DNA of 64,000 nucleotides from Bacteroidia bacterium (GCA_014378485.1 JACMNO010000069.1:62001-126000); one strand, 5' to 3'. Counted from the first letter of the stretch, positions 19,075 through 28,113 are shown. Numbers and translations: made by a program. Notes: a model not told the origin generated them from the letters alone.

Positions 19075-21221
19075 ACCTTTTGATTACCTTTTAAAATATC
19101 CTTGATCTTATCTTTCAGGTGAATCACCTTTTCAATATTTTCCTGAATAGCAGGCACTGTCATTTCGGTGATCTGTGAATCACTCAAAAACTTCAAAGAC
19201 TCCGGATAAAATACAATAAAGCTCGTAAACTCCGAGTTTTTATTTAATGTTTTAGACATATTATCAATATGGAAATCAAAAGATACTGTTTGCTTTCTGC
19301 TACTTAAAAAGATAAACAAGTCATCCTCTTTCACTTGATCAATAATATTATTGTCATCAAAACTACTGATGATTAAATAATTATAAAATTCTTTCTTTTT
19401 ATCATTAAATAAAGACGAAAAAGCATCTAAGGTTTTTGATTGGCCGTATATTAAAGCGCTGCTTCCCATTTGTTTCAGGATTGCATTAATTTTACGGGCA
19501 ACGAGGTTAAATCCACTTTCCAACTCTGAATTTGGTGAAAGTAATACAATGATGCGTTTATAGGTATTTAATGGTTGTATCACTTTGGAGATGATAATTG
19601 ATTGCTTTGTTTTTACCAGCAAATTATCTGCTATACTTCCAAAGATCAGGTTACCGGTTCCCTGCTGTGCTTTCCAGCTGATTAAAACATCCGAAATGCT
19701 ATAAGCCTTAGCTGTTCTTGCAATTCCATCAACTATACTAAGGTCTACTTTTTTGAGTACCTGCACTTTTTTATCACCTGATGAAATCTGTTCAACCACA
19801 CCATCAATCACTTTTTTTACCAAATTAATCTTTTCATCCGCATCTTCATTTTCTTCTACAATAGATAAAGGATAAATGGGTTCATGAGATTTATTGTCCT
19901 TGATGATTAATGCAAGGTCTATCAAACGTGCAATATTATCCGGATTACTAACCGGTATTAAAATACGTTCCGTTCTATCAATGATCTTCTTGGAGGTTTC
20001 TTTTTCAGTCATGGCAATATTTCGTGCCGCCCGTTCTGTAACAAATGAACTTACCATACAGGTGATTAAAATGAGGATAATAGTTCCGTTAATCACATTC
20101 TGGTCAAACAATCCAATATCATACCCAACTTTAATAACGGCCAGGGTGGCTGCGGCATGGGAAGCACTTAAGCCAAACATGACCCGCTTTTCATATTTTG
20201 TGTATTTGTAAATAGCACCTGTTACCTGTGCTGCGAGCCATTTCGTTATCAATGCTACAATACTTAATATACCTGCAAAGACTAATGCATCTGTTCCTTT
20301 CAGGAACAAACCAAAATCAACCAGCATACCCGCACTAATTAAAAAGAAAGGAATGAATATAGTATTACCAATAAAAATAACACGGTTCATTAATACCGAA
20401 TTGTGAGGAATAACACGGTTTAAAGCCAAACCTGCAAGGAACGCCCCAATAATTGGTTCAACTCCTGCAAGCTCTGAAAAGAATCCTGCTATAAAAACAA
20501 CAGCCAGTACATAAATGTATTGAGAACTCCCCTGCCCCTCAATATTTCTGAAAAACCATCGACTTACTTTTGGCAATAAATATAAAACAGCAAAACATAA
20601 CAAACCCAGTGATACCAGCAACCTGATCCAAAACATGGAGTTGATCTCGCCTCCAACCACATTAGTAATGACACCCAATAAAATTAAAACAGCGCTATCA
20701 GTAATAATAGTTCCTCCAAAAGAAACCTGTACTGCCCTGTTCTTCACAATACCCATATTACTTACAATCGGGTAACTTAACAAAGTGTGCGTTGAAAACA
20801 TACTTGCTAATAATAAAGCTGGCCAAAGACTAAATCCAAATACATAAATACAAACGAGGTAACCAATAGTAATGGGAATAAAAAAAGTGAATGCTCCAAA
20901 AACTAAGCTTTTACTTCTGTTTTGCTTGTATTCCTGCATATCAATTTCAAGTCCGGCCAAAAACATGATATACAACAAACCGGTTTTGCTGAACAACTCG
21001 AAGCTGGTAGATTTTTCAATAATATGTAAAGTATGAGGACCAATGATTACTCCGGCAATGATTAAACCAATAATGCCGGGAATACGAAAACGCTTTAAAA
21101 TTAAAGGGGCAAATAAGATAATGAGAAGCGTTAATGCAAGAATTAATACCGGGTTTTTTACTGGCAGGTAATGATTGAAAAACTCGTGAAACGCTTGTAA
21201 ATTACCGGCAAGTAATGGCAT
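19071..21221 (-). CDS. CPA2-family cation:proton antiporter with C-terminal universal-stress-like domain
   Basis: Kef/NapA-type Na+ or K+:H+ antiporter, 716 residues. About twelve transmembrane helices occupy residues 22-400 (for example LALTLLIILFAPLILKRFRIPGIIGLIIAGVIIGP and the FLAGLEIDMQEYKQNR loop). The C-terminal cytoplasmic part (about 415-700) resembles two tandem USP folds, starting at RTERILIPVSNPDNIARLIDLALII. No TrkA-N (RCK) domain is present, which distinguishes it from KefB/KefC. A role in pH or cation homeostasis is inferred from family. A TAnnTTTG promoter element lies 16 bases upstream of the ATG. Confidence 0.88.
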   Translation of the reverse strand: MPLLAGNLQAFHEFFNHYLPVKNPVLILALTLLIILFAPLILKRFRIPGIIGLIIAGVIIGPHTLHIIEKSTSFELFSKTGLLYIMFLAGLEIDMQEYKQNRSKSLVFGAFTFFIPITIGYLVCIYVFGFSLWPALLLASMFSTHTLLSYPIVSNMGIVKNRAVQVSFGGTIITDSAVLILLGVITNVVGGEINSMFWIRLLVSLGLLCFAVLYLLPKVSRWFFRNIEGQGSSQYIYVLAVVFIAGFFSELAGVEPIIGAFLAGLALNRVIPHNSVLMNRVIFIGNTIFIPFFLISAGMLVDFGLFLKGTDALVFAGILSIVALITKWLAAQVTGAIYKYTKYEKRVMFGLSASHAAATLAVIKVGYDIGLFDQNVINGTIILILITCMVSSFVTERAARNIAMTEKETSKKIIDRTERILIPVSNPDNIARLIDLALIIKDNKSHEPIYPLSIVEENEDADEKINLVKKVIDGVVEQISSGDKKVQVLKKVDLSIVDGIARTAKAYSISDVLISWKAQQGTGNLIFGSIADNLLVKTKQSIIISKVIQPLNTYKRIIVLLSPNSELESGFNLVARKINAILKQMGSSALIYGQSKTLDAFSSLFNDKKKEFYNYLIISSFDDNNIIDQVKEDDLFIFLSSRKQTVSFDFHIDNMSKTLNKNSEFTSFIVFYPESLKFLSDSQITEMTVPAIQENIEKVIHLKDKIKDILKGNQKV

Positions 21222-21236
21222 AAAAAATCTTTATAA

Positions 21237-21244
21237 CAAAAATA
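21237..21244 (-). promoter_or_regulatory. TAnnTTTG promoter element for the antiporter gene
   Basis: TATTTTTG on the minus strand, ending 16 bases before the antiporter ATG; a TTTG lies 22 bases further upstream as a possible -33 element. This matches the Bacteroidota consensus (TTTG, spacer of about 19, TAnnTTTG). Confidence 0.6.
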
Positions 21245-21289
21245 GAGAATTAAAAGACACTAAAAACAAAACCATTAAAATATAGGTTA

Positions 21290-23743
21290 TTAAAATGTCA
21301 GGACATATTGGATAGCAGCCGTTCTTGGCGACTCTATCTTTAAAGGTCTTAGAGAATAAATTTCATTAAAAATATTATTACAAACAATAGACAATTTCTG
21401 TTTATCGCTAATCGTATAACTTAAACGCGCGTCCCATATACTAATGGAATAATGTGTTTTATAGTATTTCATCACATGAATAATATCGAAAAATTCCTGT
21501 CCGTTTATTGTTGTTTCTTCAATAACTTTAAATGCTTTATCTATATTTTGCATTTTACTATAATATTTATTACTCACCCCAAATGAAAAACGATAGATCT
21601 TAATTTCCACATCCAATTTAAACATATGTTTAAAGCGATATTTCAAAATATTACCGGTTGTGTCAAGGCTGCTGTTTTTGTAACTTAACGGCTGTGGAGT
21701 GCCACCATCTAATCCTTTATCATAAGCATAAATACTGTCAGGGTTTAAATTGATAGGTTCAATATACGTATAACCTATTAGGGCTGATATCCCAAAACGC
21801 TTATTGGTTTCAGCGGTTGAAGCAGCAAGAGACATGTCTAATCCCCTAACCTGAGAATTCCCTGTATTCAAAAATTTAAAACCTATGATGGAAATCTGTG
21901 GTTCCCACATTCCGAACAAATATTCTATATTGTTTTCATATCTTTGATGGAAAGCAGCAATATCAAGGTAACCTTTGCAGTTGCCAATTTTAAATCCCTG
22001 TTTAATACCAACTTCAAAACTTTTACTTTTTTCAGGTTTCAAATCCGGGTTAGGAAAAACGCCAAACATTCCTGCTTTGGTTGTAATATATCTTTCTGTG
22101 ATTGTAGGATAGCGATAACCTAAACCATAAGAACTTCTTATAAATGTTGCTTTTGTTAATTGCAGGTTACCACCTATTCTATAAATGAAAGCATCATCAC
22201 TTTTTAAATTATTGATTTTAAAATTTTCATATCTTATCCCTCCTGATAAATTTAAGATTCTCCAGAACTTTTTATCGAGCTGAATATAAGCTGATGTATT
22301 TACGATATGGTTCGATGGCTGACCGCTAGAAACATAAAGCCTTGATGTGGATTTTGAAATATTTCCGACAAGCCCACCAATAAAATTAAGATCAATACTT
22401 TTGAATTTTCTCTGAAGCTGGTATTCTCCAAAATACATAGTTCCCCTATTCGACTGATTGTTTGAAATCACATTATCAGAATGGAACAAACGCGTTTGAA
22501 TACTATGGCTTAACCCGTTTTTTGTTGTGTATTTAATAAAAGGATCAATATTAAACAAAGTTTGATCTTCTAAAAATACCGCGCCCGGATAGCCACGGTA
22601 TAACCCCAATGAATCATCGAGCCAGGCAAAGGTCATATTAGTTTTATTCAACATGCAGTTAGCATTAACTCCAAAATTTAAACCTTCAAAACGTTTTGGC
22701 CTATATCTTAAATTGAAATTGACACGTCCACGCTGCTTAACCATTTGATCATTGGTAAAGACCTGCATCGTATCCTCAACATGTAGGGCTTCCTTAAGGT
22801 CATCAGGCATATACTTTGCTGCAGGCGGCGGACCGATATACCCTTGATCTATATTGAAATTAGCCCCGATAACAAAATCAAGATTGTTTTTAATAATGCG
22901 TGAATGAAATAAATTCAGATTACTAAACCCTGGAAATGAATTGTTACCTCTAGTTTTATACCAATTTTCGGCAGGGGCTTGAGGAATGCTGTATTGCCCT
23001 GCTGAATAATTAATACTTGTTTTAGGTTTTGATCTTGGATAAGCCGAGCGAATATTAATTACCCCATTCAATGCCGAAGAGCCATATAATACTGAAGATG
23101 CTCCTTTAATTATTTCAATTTGTTCAATATTTTCTACCGGGATATAACTCCACTCCGGTCTTCCCGCATCACCACTCAAAAGAGGCACTCCATCCATAAC
23201 AATAGCCACCCTGCTTCCCACGCCAAAAGTAAAACCACTCCCACCCCTAATCTGAGGATCATTATCAATAATGGTTAAACCCGGAACCTGTTCTAAAGCT
23301 GTTTCAATACTAGTTGTGTTTTTATTACTTATCAAATTCGGTTTTAACACTTCCATGGAAACGGTCAGTTCTTCAATTCTCTGCTCAAACTTACCGGACG
23401 AAATAACAACCGTTTCAAGTGTTTTAGCATTTTGCTTCAAAACAATGTTTTTTTGAGTAATAGCATTTTCATTTATTCTTACTGAAAACGTATCGCCTTG
23501 TAATCCTAAGTAACTGCAAAAGATTCTATAATTGCCGGTGTCTAGCACTAATACATAATTGCCCTCAATATCTGAAGCTGTACCTTTTGAAAGATCATTC
23601 AGTAATTGGATAGTTGCACCACTGAGTGGCTCCTTTGAATCCTTATCAAGTATACTCCCTTTTATCACACCTGTGCCTGTCTGACCATTAATTAGCGGTA
23701 AGTAAATGATAAATCCAATAAACAATGAAAATAATTTGCACAT
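21290..23743 (-). CDS. TonB-dependent outer-membrane receptor
   Basis: TonB-dependent receptor of 817 residues for active uptake across the outer membrane. The signal peptide (ending LINGQ) is followed by a CarboxypepD_reg-like domain at about 24-112 (GVIKGSILDKDSKEPLSGATIQLLNDLSKGT), a plug domain (about 120-235) with VPGLTIIDNDPQIRGGSGFTFGVGSRVAIVMDG and IEIIKGASSVLYGSSALNGVINIRS, and a 22-strand-type barrel to the C-terminal PRTAAIQYVLTF. No SusD-like gene is adjacent, so it is more like a siderophore/vitamin/metal receptor than a SusCD glycan importer. The substrate cannot be read from sequence. Confidence 0.9.
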   Translation of the reverse strand: MCKLFSLFIGFIIYLPLINGQTGTGVIKGSILDKDSKEPLSGATIQLLNDLSKGTASDIEGNYVLVLDTGNYRIFCSYLGLQGDTFSVRINENAITQKNIVLKQNAKTLETVVISSGKFEQRIEELTVSMEVLKPNLISNKNTTSIETALEQVPGLTIIDNDPQIRGGSGFTFGVGSRVAIVMDGVPLLSGDAGRPEWSYIPVENIEQIEIIKGASSVLYGSSALNGVINIRSAYPRSKPKTSINYSAGQYSIPQAPAENWYKTRGNNSFPGFSNLNLFHSRIIKNNLDFVIGANFNIDQGYIGPPPAAKYMPDDLKEALHVEDTMQVFTNDQMVKQRGRVNFNLRYRPKRFEGLNFGVNANCMLNKTNMTFAWLDDSLGLYRGYPGAVFLEDQTLFNIDPFIKYTTKNGLSHSIQTRLFHSDNVISNNQSNRGTMYFGEYQLQRKFKSIDLNFIGGLVGNISKSTSRLYVSSGQPSNHIVNTSAYIQLDKKFWRILNLSGGIRYENFKINNLKSDDAFIYRIGGNLQLTKATFIRSSYGLGYRYPTITERYITTKAGMFGVFPNPDLKPEKSKSFEVGIKQGFKIGNCKGYLDIAAFHQRYENNIEYLFGMWEPQISIIGFKFLNTGNSQVRGLDMSLAASTAETNKRFGISALIGYTYIEPINLNPDSIYAYDKGLDGGTPQPLSYKNSSLDTTGNILKYRFKHMFKLDVEIKIYRFSFGVSNKYYSKMQNIDKAFKVIEETTINGQEFFDIIHVMKYYKTHYSISIWDARLSYTISDKQKLSIVCNNIFNEIYSLRPLKIESPRTAAIQYVLTF

Positions 23744-23749
23744 AATATT

Positions 23750-23783
23750 AAAAAGAAAACCCTAACAGGATTTGTCAGGGTTT
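23750..23783 (-). terminator. intrinsic terminator after the T9SS cargo gene
   Basis: AAACCCTGACA / TGTTAGGGTTT hairpin (one mismatch) on the minus strand followed by TTTTCTTTTT, 20 bases after the stop at 23804, separating it from the TonB receptor. Confidence 0.75.
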
Positions 23784-23803
23784 AATAAAGGCCAATTAAA
23801 TAA

Positions 23804-24784
23804 TTAATCAATTAATAGTTTTCCGAATTTCCCTTTCGACTTATCATTTAATTTATACATATAAATTCCTGATTTATATGAGGAAACATCTATTGTATTA
23901 AGCATACTGTTATCAATTTGCTGAGTAGTTACTAATTGACCGGTTACATTATAAATTTCAAGAGTTGAATGTTCTGCATTTTTGTTCGGGAAATCAACAT
24001 AGACTATTTTATCATAATAAAACACTTTCGCATTTTTAACAACCTCTAGTTCTTTTACCGAATTAAGGTTATTATAAATAAACGAAATATCATCTACCCA
24101 CATTTTGCTACCAGTGATGGTTGTTGCCTGGTTCGCAGAACAGGTAATGTTGATCATAATGTAAGCCGGTGCAGAAGGGCTTGTATATACAAAAGGTGCG
24201 CTGAAACGAGTCCAGGCACTGAGATTGGAAGTTGTACCGAAATATGTGGCACGCGCTATTTTATCAGAAGTAGGATCGGCGTGATAAGTAATTGGTGTTT
24301 CAGGATCAAAGTACTGATTATTGTGTAAAATTGCTGTTACTTTACCAATTTCACCTGCCCCACCAGAAGTATATTGATACCAACCGACAATACTATCAGG
24401 ACGACCCGTAAATAATGTACGGCGAATATCAGAAGCTGTGGTGTAATTTACAGTTCCAATATATCCATTTGATTTAGTTGTGTTTGGTGCATTGATTACA
24501 CCCGTTGTAACAGCTCCATTTACTGCTGTTCCAAAATAACTTAAGGTTTCTACTCTTACAGAAGAAGACCCCGAATGCTTTACTGTATTATCCTGAAAAC
24601 AAATTTGAGGACCTAATTTCGCCACGCTGGAACCTGATTTATTTGAAAACCATCCTGTTGGCTCGGCGGCAACACCGGGAGCTGAGTTGCCCCATGTTTC
24701 GAAACCTGCATTAGGAATTTGAGTCTGGCTAAAGGCTATTAAAGAAATGGAAATGAGTAATAAAGTTGTAAATTTTGTATTCAT
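23804..24784 (-). CDS. T9SS type A cargo protein with PCMD-like carbohydrate-related domain
   Basis: Secreted protein of 326 residues. The signal peptide (MNTKFTTLLLISISLIAFS) is followed by IPNAGFETWGN, the hallmark opening of PCMD-like (putative carbohydrate metabolism) domains, which ends at GSKMWVDDISFIYN near residue 240. The last 75 residues form a type A T9SS sorting domain (VFYYDKIVYVDFPNKNAEHSTLEIYNVTGQLVTTQQI to YMYKLNDKSKGKFGKLLID). It is predicted to be exported through the type IX system and attached to or released from the surface. Its ligand is unknown, though the fold suggests glycan binding. It is bounded by its own terminator and a long AT-rich upstream region, so it is monocistronic. 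Confidence 0.85.
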   Translation of the reverse strand: MNTKFTTLLLISISLIAFSQTQIPNAGFETWGNSAPGVAAEPTGWFSNKSGSSVAKLGPQICFQDNTVKHSGSSSVRVETLSYFGTAVNGAVTTGVINAPNTTKSNGYIGTVNYTTASDIRRTLFTGRPDSIVGWYQYTSGGAGEIGKVTAILHNNQYFDPETPITYHADPTSDKIARATYFGTTSNLSAWTRFSAPFVYTSPSAPAYIMINITCSANQATTITGSKMWVDDISFIYNNLNSVKELEVVKNAKVFYYDKIVYVDFPNKNAEHSTLEIYNVTGQLVTTQQIDNSMLNTIDVSSYKSGIYMYKLNDKSKGKFGKLLID

Positions 24785-25023
24785 CTTTCGATATTTATTG
24801 GTTAAACAATATTCTTTTTTTTTGAATAGATGTTACAAATTTACAATTAAAATGTAGTTTCAGTTATTTTTATCTTTAAATTATCAAGGCATTTAACCTT
24901 ACAATTAATTAATAATCAATTATATATGAAAAAATCCTAAACATTTTCCGATTTAGGTTATAAAATATTATTTTAGGAATGTTCTTTAATTAAAATTCAT
25001 TTTTAAGTGGAACTCTTGTTAAT
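24785..25023. other. AT-rich intergenic stretch, no gene seen
   Basis: About 240 bases upstream of the T9SS cargo gene, very AT-rich, with no coding potential on either strand and no tRNA. It presumably holds the cargo gene's promoter, but I see no exact TAnnTTTG element. It adjoins a degraded gene (25024-25284). Confidence 0.5.
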
Positions 25024-25284
25024 TTATTTTTTTAACTTGCATTTTTTGTCCTTGAATTTTGTTTGAGAAGAGTTTGGAACATCATAACTATAATTTGCCA
25101 TTCCGTAACCTTTGCTTATTAAGGCTGTGCCGTTTTTTAAAATGGATACTGATCCACAAAACATATTCTTTTTCGTGAATACTTAAAAAAGAGAGTCTAT
25201 TTTCTGAATGCGTTGTTGGTCTGTTTGTGCCATAGCGCCGTAACTTATCAGCAGTGCGCTAAATATTATTAATATATGTTTCAT
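25024..25284 (-). pseudogene. fossil of a serine hydrolase / class C beta-lactamase-family gene
   Basis: Read on the minus strand from the ATG at 25284, the frame gives a signal peptide (MKHILIIFSALLISYGAMAQ), QTDQQRIQKIDSLF, an in-frame TAA at 25183-25185, and in the same frame FCGSVSILKNGTALISKG then YGMANYSYDVPNSSQTKF before a second stop at 25024-25026. The pattern G-S-V-x3-K-N-G, KGYGxANY, VPNSxxTKF is that of the N-terminal part of periplasmic beta-lactamase/serine hydrolase (beta-lactamase family, class C-like) proteins. Homology stops just before the catalytic SxxK motif would be expected; the rest is missing. The family match is my reading of the motif; a homology search would confirm it. 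Confidence 0.72.
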
Positions 25285-25302
25285 AAAGGGAATTGTATTT
25301 TT

Positions 25303-25339
25303 TAAAACAGCCATGCTCATTTGCTAAACATGGCTGTTT
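25303..25339 (-). terminator. probable terminator of the PspC operon
   Basis: AAACAGCCATG / CATGGCTGTTT perfect 11-bp stem with a 13-base loop, 12 bases after the PspC stop (25351). On the minus strand the T run is short (TTTT, part of the stem), so termination may be weak. Confidence 0.6.
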
Positions 25340-25350
25340 CCTATTTTAAA

Positions 25351-27198
25351 TTAATGATTGTTTTTTGTTTTAACGTGAACACCATTTTTATCAATCGTTA
25401 GCTTAGATTCTCTTGAATTGATTTTAACCCCATTGCTGTCTACTTTTATCTGCGCATCCTGCGCATTGATGTCTACTCCATTCACATTGATCCTCACATT
25501 ACCATTAGAGTCATCATTTGGATCAATATAGTTATCACGATCATCATCATCATGTTCTTTCACAGAAATCAATCCATCGCAATCAATGCATTTTAAACCG
25601 TTCTCAGTCATCATCCATCTACGGTTAATCATGTCCCCATCATAAGTGTTGGTTACATTCTCCAGATCATAGATCATGTTCTCTAAGGATTTATCAAGAT
25701 AAATTACTTTACCAACAGGTAATTTTAATATTACTGTAATATCCTGATCTCTGTATTTATCTGCATCGTTTACTTTAAAAATATTATCAAACAATAAAGT
25801 ACTATCCTGTTGAATCACATTATATGAAATATGTTCGGCACGGGTTTTGGCAATTTGCTTGTCGCTTCCGTGAGCTTCCTTCACTACAATCAGTTCAATT
25901 TTATTTGTTTGAGATTTGATGATATTTAAGCGTGCATATCCTAATAAATATTTAACCCCGCCATGTTTACCGATCATAAAGTTATTGTGTCTTCTGTTTA
26001 CCGAAAAATCTTTTTCTCCTTCCTCAGAATCATCACTTACATGTAATTCAGCAAAATTAATATTCACTTCATTCATTTTTAAGATCAAGGTGTCATTTGG
26101 AACAACAGAAATCGTTTCTCTTACTTTAGCAACTTTATTAAAATCCTGCCCCGTTCTGATACCAACATATAACAACATTGAAAAACCTATTAACCAAAGG
26201 ATACCAGCAGACAAATTTAACCAGCGATTATAATATCTTATTTTGAATAATAATTTAATTCCAAAATAGATCATCATTATGATTGGAATACCAATGAAGA
26301 AAGCTATTCCGAACAAACCGATGTAAAAATCACTTCCGTCCAATAAAATCATATCTATCCACTCCTGGATCTCTAAATTTCCAACGGCAAACGACATTCC
26401 GAAAACAGTTCCAAATAATCCAAGGAAACAAATAATTCCAAAGAACACCATAAATATGGCTACAATCTTCAACAACACTCTTCCAATGTTTAACAGAAGA
26501 TCACCAATAAAATCAACTGTTTTTTCAACGGCGTTTCTTGGGACATTTCTGGCCGCCATATCTTTAAATTCTGAACCGTATTTTTCCATACGTTTTTTTA
26601 ATTGTTCAGCCTCTTCTTTTACTGCTTTTGAAATATTATTGATATCCGCTTTCTCGCCTTTCATAGCTAAACGTTCAGTAGTAGTTTTAGCCTCCGGTAT
26701 TGCAATCCATAAAATGATGTATAATAAAAACCCTGTACCTGCAAAAAAGAACATCAACAATAAAGCAATTCTTAACCACACCGGATCAATACCAAAATAG
26801 TGTGCAATACCAGAACAGACTCCGCCTAAAACCTTACTGTCTCCGTCACGGTATAAACGTTTTTTTGTTGGCTCGCCGTTTTCATAAGTATCATAACCTT
26901 CTCCTCTATCTGATGAATTGTTGTTTTCAGAAGCATCACCCGCAAACTCTTCCGGTTTACCCATACTGTCTATTACAAAGTCCACATCACTCATTAAAAC
27001 CACCTGTTTTACAGCGCTCGTTTTGCTTTGAAGCATTTCTGCAATACGCGCTTCAATATCGCTCATGATCTCGTTTCCGCCGTCCGCTTTGCTGAAATAA
27101 CCCTTAATGGTATTTAAGTATTTACTTAACTTATCAAAAGCATCTTCTTCAATATGAAAAATAATGCCGCATATATTTATAGTTACTGTTTTATTCAT
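25351..27198 (-). CDS. PspC domain-containing membrane protein
   Basis: Membrane protein of 615 residues. The N-terminal region (1-105) is cytoplasmic with GIIFHIEEDAFDKLSKYLNTIKGYF and DIEARIAEMLQ, typical of Bacteroidota PspC proteins. The PspC domain follows at about 113-175 (KKRLYRDGDSKVLGGVCSGIAHYFGIDPVWLRIALLL), with three to four more transmembrane segments up to about 345, and a C-terminal beta-rich extracytoplasmic domain ending in a short repeat (DSNGVKINSRESKLTIDKNGVHVK). In other bacteria PspC senses envelope stress. It is the last gene of an operon with a PadR regulator and a small secreted protein, so the operon is probably an envelope-stress response unit controlled by its own PadR. 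Confidence 0.9.
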   Translation of the reverse strand: MNKTVTINICGIIFHIEEDAFDKLSKYLNTIKGYFSKADGGNEIMSDIEARIAEMLQSKTSAVKQVVLMSDVDFVIDSMGKPEEFAGDASENNNSSDRGEGYDTYENGEPTKKRLYRDGDSKVLGGVCSGIAHYFGIDPVWLRIALLLMFFFAGTGFLLYIILWIAIPEAKTTTERLAMKGEKADINNISKAVKEEAEQLKKRMEKYGSEFKDMAARNVPRNAVEKTVDFIGDLLLNIGRVLLKIVAIFMVFFGIICFLGLFGTVFGMSFAVGNLEIQEWIDMILLDGSDFYIGLFGIAFFIGIPIIMMIYFGIKLLFKIRYYNRWLNLSAGILWLIGFSMLLYVGIRTGQDFNKVAKVRETISVVPNDTLILKMNEVNINFAELHVSDDSEEGEKDFSVNRRHNNFMIGKHGGVKYLLGYARLNIIKSQTNKIELIVVKEAHGSDKQIAKTRAEHISYNVIQQDSTLLFDNIFKVNDADKYRDQDITVILKLPVGKVIYLDKSLENMIYDLENVTNTYDGDMINRRWMMTENGLKCIDCDGLISVKEHDDDDRDNYIDPNDDSNGNVRINVNGVDINAQDAQIKVDSNGVKINSRESKLTIDKNGVHVKTKNNH

Positions 27199-27209
27199 AA
27201 TTCTGTTTT

Positions 27210-27545
27210 TTAGTCTTGTTTGTTAATAGTTTTGTTTACTGCATCTACGAGTTCATACCAGGAAAGATGTAATTCCTTTAAATAAGAGCTGCCAATTTCT
27301 GTCAGCATATAATATTTGCGAGGCGGTCCCGATGTACTTTCTTCCCATCGGTAAGTAAGCAATCCTGTGTTTTTTAACCTGGTTAAAAGCGGATAAAGAG
27401 TTCCTTCTACTACTACTAACTTTGTTTCTTTTAATTTCTCAATGATTTCTGTTGGATAGGCATCGCGCTGAGAAAGAATAGAAAGTATGCAGAGTTCCAG
27501 AACACCTTTGCGCATTTGGGCTTTTGTGTTCTCTGAGTTTACCAT
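27210..27545 (-). CDS. PadR family transcriptional regulator
   Basis: DNA-binding repressor of 111 residues with the PadR winged helix: MRKGVLELCILSILSQRDAYPTEIIEKLKE at residues 11-40, VVVEGTLYPLLTRLKNTGLLTYRWEESTSGPPRKYYMLTEIG for the recognition helix and wing, and a short C-terminal dimerisation helix. PadR plus PspC is a recurrent Bacteroidota pair. The gene starts two bases after the stop of the small secreted protein gene and ends 11 bases before pspC. The operon promoter is overlapped by three TAGTACTA-type boxes, so autoregulation is likely. Confidence 0.92.
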   Translation of the reverse strand: MVNSENTKAQMRKGVLELCILSILSQRDAYPTEIIEKLKETKLVVVEGTLYPLLTRLKNTGLLTYRWEESTSGPPRKYYMLTEIGSSYLKELHLSWYELVDAVNKTINKQD

Positions 27546-27547
27546 GA

Positions 27548-27892
27548 TTATATTGTTTTAAAATTAAATACTACACTGTAAGCATTATCAGCTTTTAAAT
27601 TTTCAAGCCTAAGTTTCATGAATTGTGATTCAATCAGTTTTTTTAGTGAATCATTTGTCGTATTAGCAATCACTAAATTAACCTTCCCAATTTCATCAAC
27701 AGTAAAAACTACATTGACTTTTTCTTCCTGATTAAAGTGCAGCAGTAAATTTGGAAATTTAATATGTTCTTTAATTGCTTTATTAGTTTCGGAAAGCAAG
27801 ATCGATTTAGGGTTTTCATTAGCCTTTAAGTTCAGGCTAAATAAAAAACCTATCGCCAACATGGTAAAAGATTTTTTTATTATTGTTTTCAT
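27548..27892 (-). CDS. small secreted protein, TonB C-domain-like, first gene of the PspC/PadR operon
   Basis: Protein of 114 residues with a signal peptide (1-24, ending LKANE). The mature part (HIKFPNLLLHFNQEEKVNVVFTVDEIGKVNLVIANTTNDSLKKLIESQFMKLRLE) follows the secondary-structure pattern of the TonB C-terminal domain: a VxVxFTVDxxGKV strand pair followed by a helix. There is no transmembrane anchor or Pro-rich linker, so it is unlikely to be an energy transducer itself. It leads the operon with a long (about 165 base) leader. I infer an envelope-localised role alongside PspC. Confidence 0.75.
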   Translation of the reverse strand: MKTIIKKSFTMLAIGFLFSLNLKANENPKSILLSETNKAIKEHIKFPNLLLHFNQEEKVNVVFTVDEIGKVNLVIANTTNDSLKKLIESQFMKLRLENLKADNAYSVVFNFKTI

Positions 27893-28033
27893 TTTAGTTT
27901 TTTAAATTATTTAATTTTTAAATTTCATTATCTTCATAAATTCTTAAAACGCGTTTTCAAGAATTTTGAAGTGTTTCTTAAATCAGTTGATAATCTGCAG
28001 AATAAAAACTGAAATAAGTAAAGAACGTTTTTT

Positions 28034-28113
28034 TAGTACTAGGTCAACTCTATTATTATGCTTTACAAAGATATGTAATTATTTTAGTACCATGCAACAC
28101 ATAGTACTAAAAT
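28034..28113. promoter_or_regulatory. three TAGTACTA operator boxes of the PadR/PspC operon
   Basis: Exact TAGTACTA at 28034-28041 and 28102-28109, and TAGTACCA (one mismatch) at 28085-28092. The latter two sit in a perfect 10-bp inverted repeat ATTTTAGTAC (28081-28090) / GTACTAAAAT (28104-28113). Box starts are 51 and 17 bases apart. They flank the minus-strand promoter at 28066-28097. I infer a PadR operator. Confidence 0.65.
28066..28097 (-). promoter_or_regulatory. promoter of the PadR/PspC operon
   Basis: On the minus strand TATCTTTG (28073 down to 28066) matches TAnnTTTG, and TTG (28097-28095) lies 21 bases upstream. Transcription would start near 28060, giving a leader of about 165 bases before the ATG at 27892. 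Confidence 0.65.

Noticed and set aside
25916-27068. Plus-strand open frames of 88-114 codons opposite the PspC gene
   Set aside because: They are antisense shadows of the PspC coding sequence with no recognisable domains or promoter.
27893-28060. The roughly 165-base leader of the PspC operon as a riboswitch
   Set aside because: I see no conserved aptamer-like stems or terminator/anti-terminator pair; the sequence is simply AT-rich.
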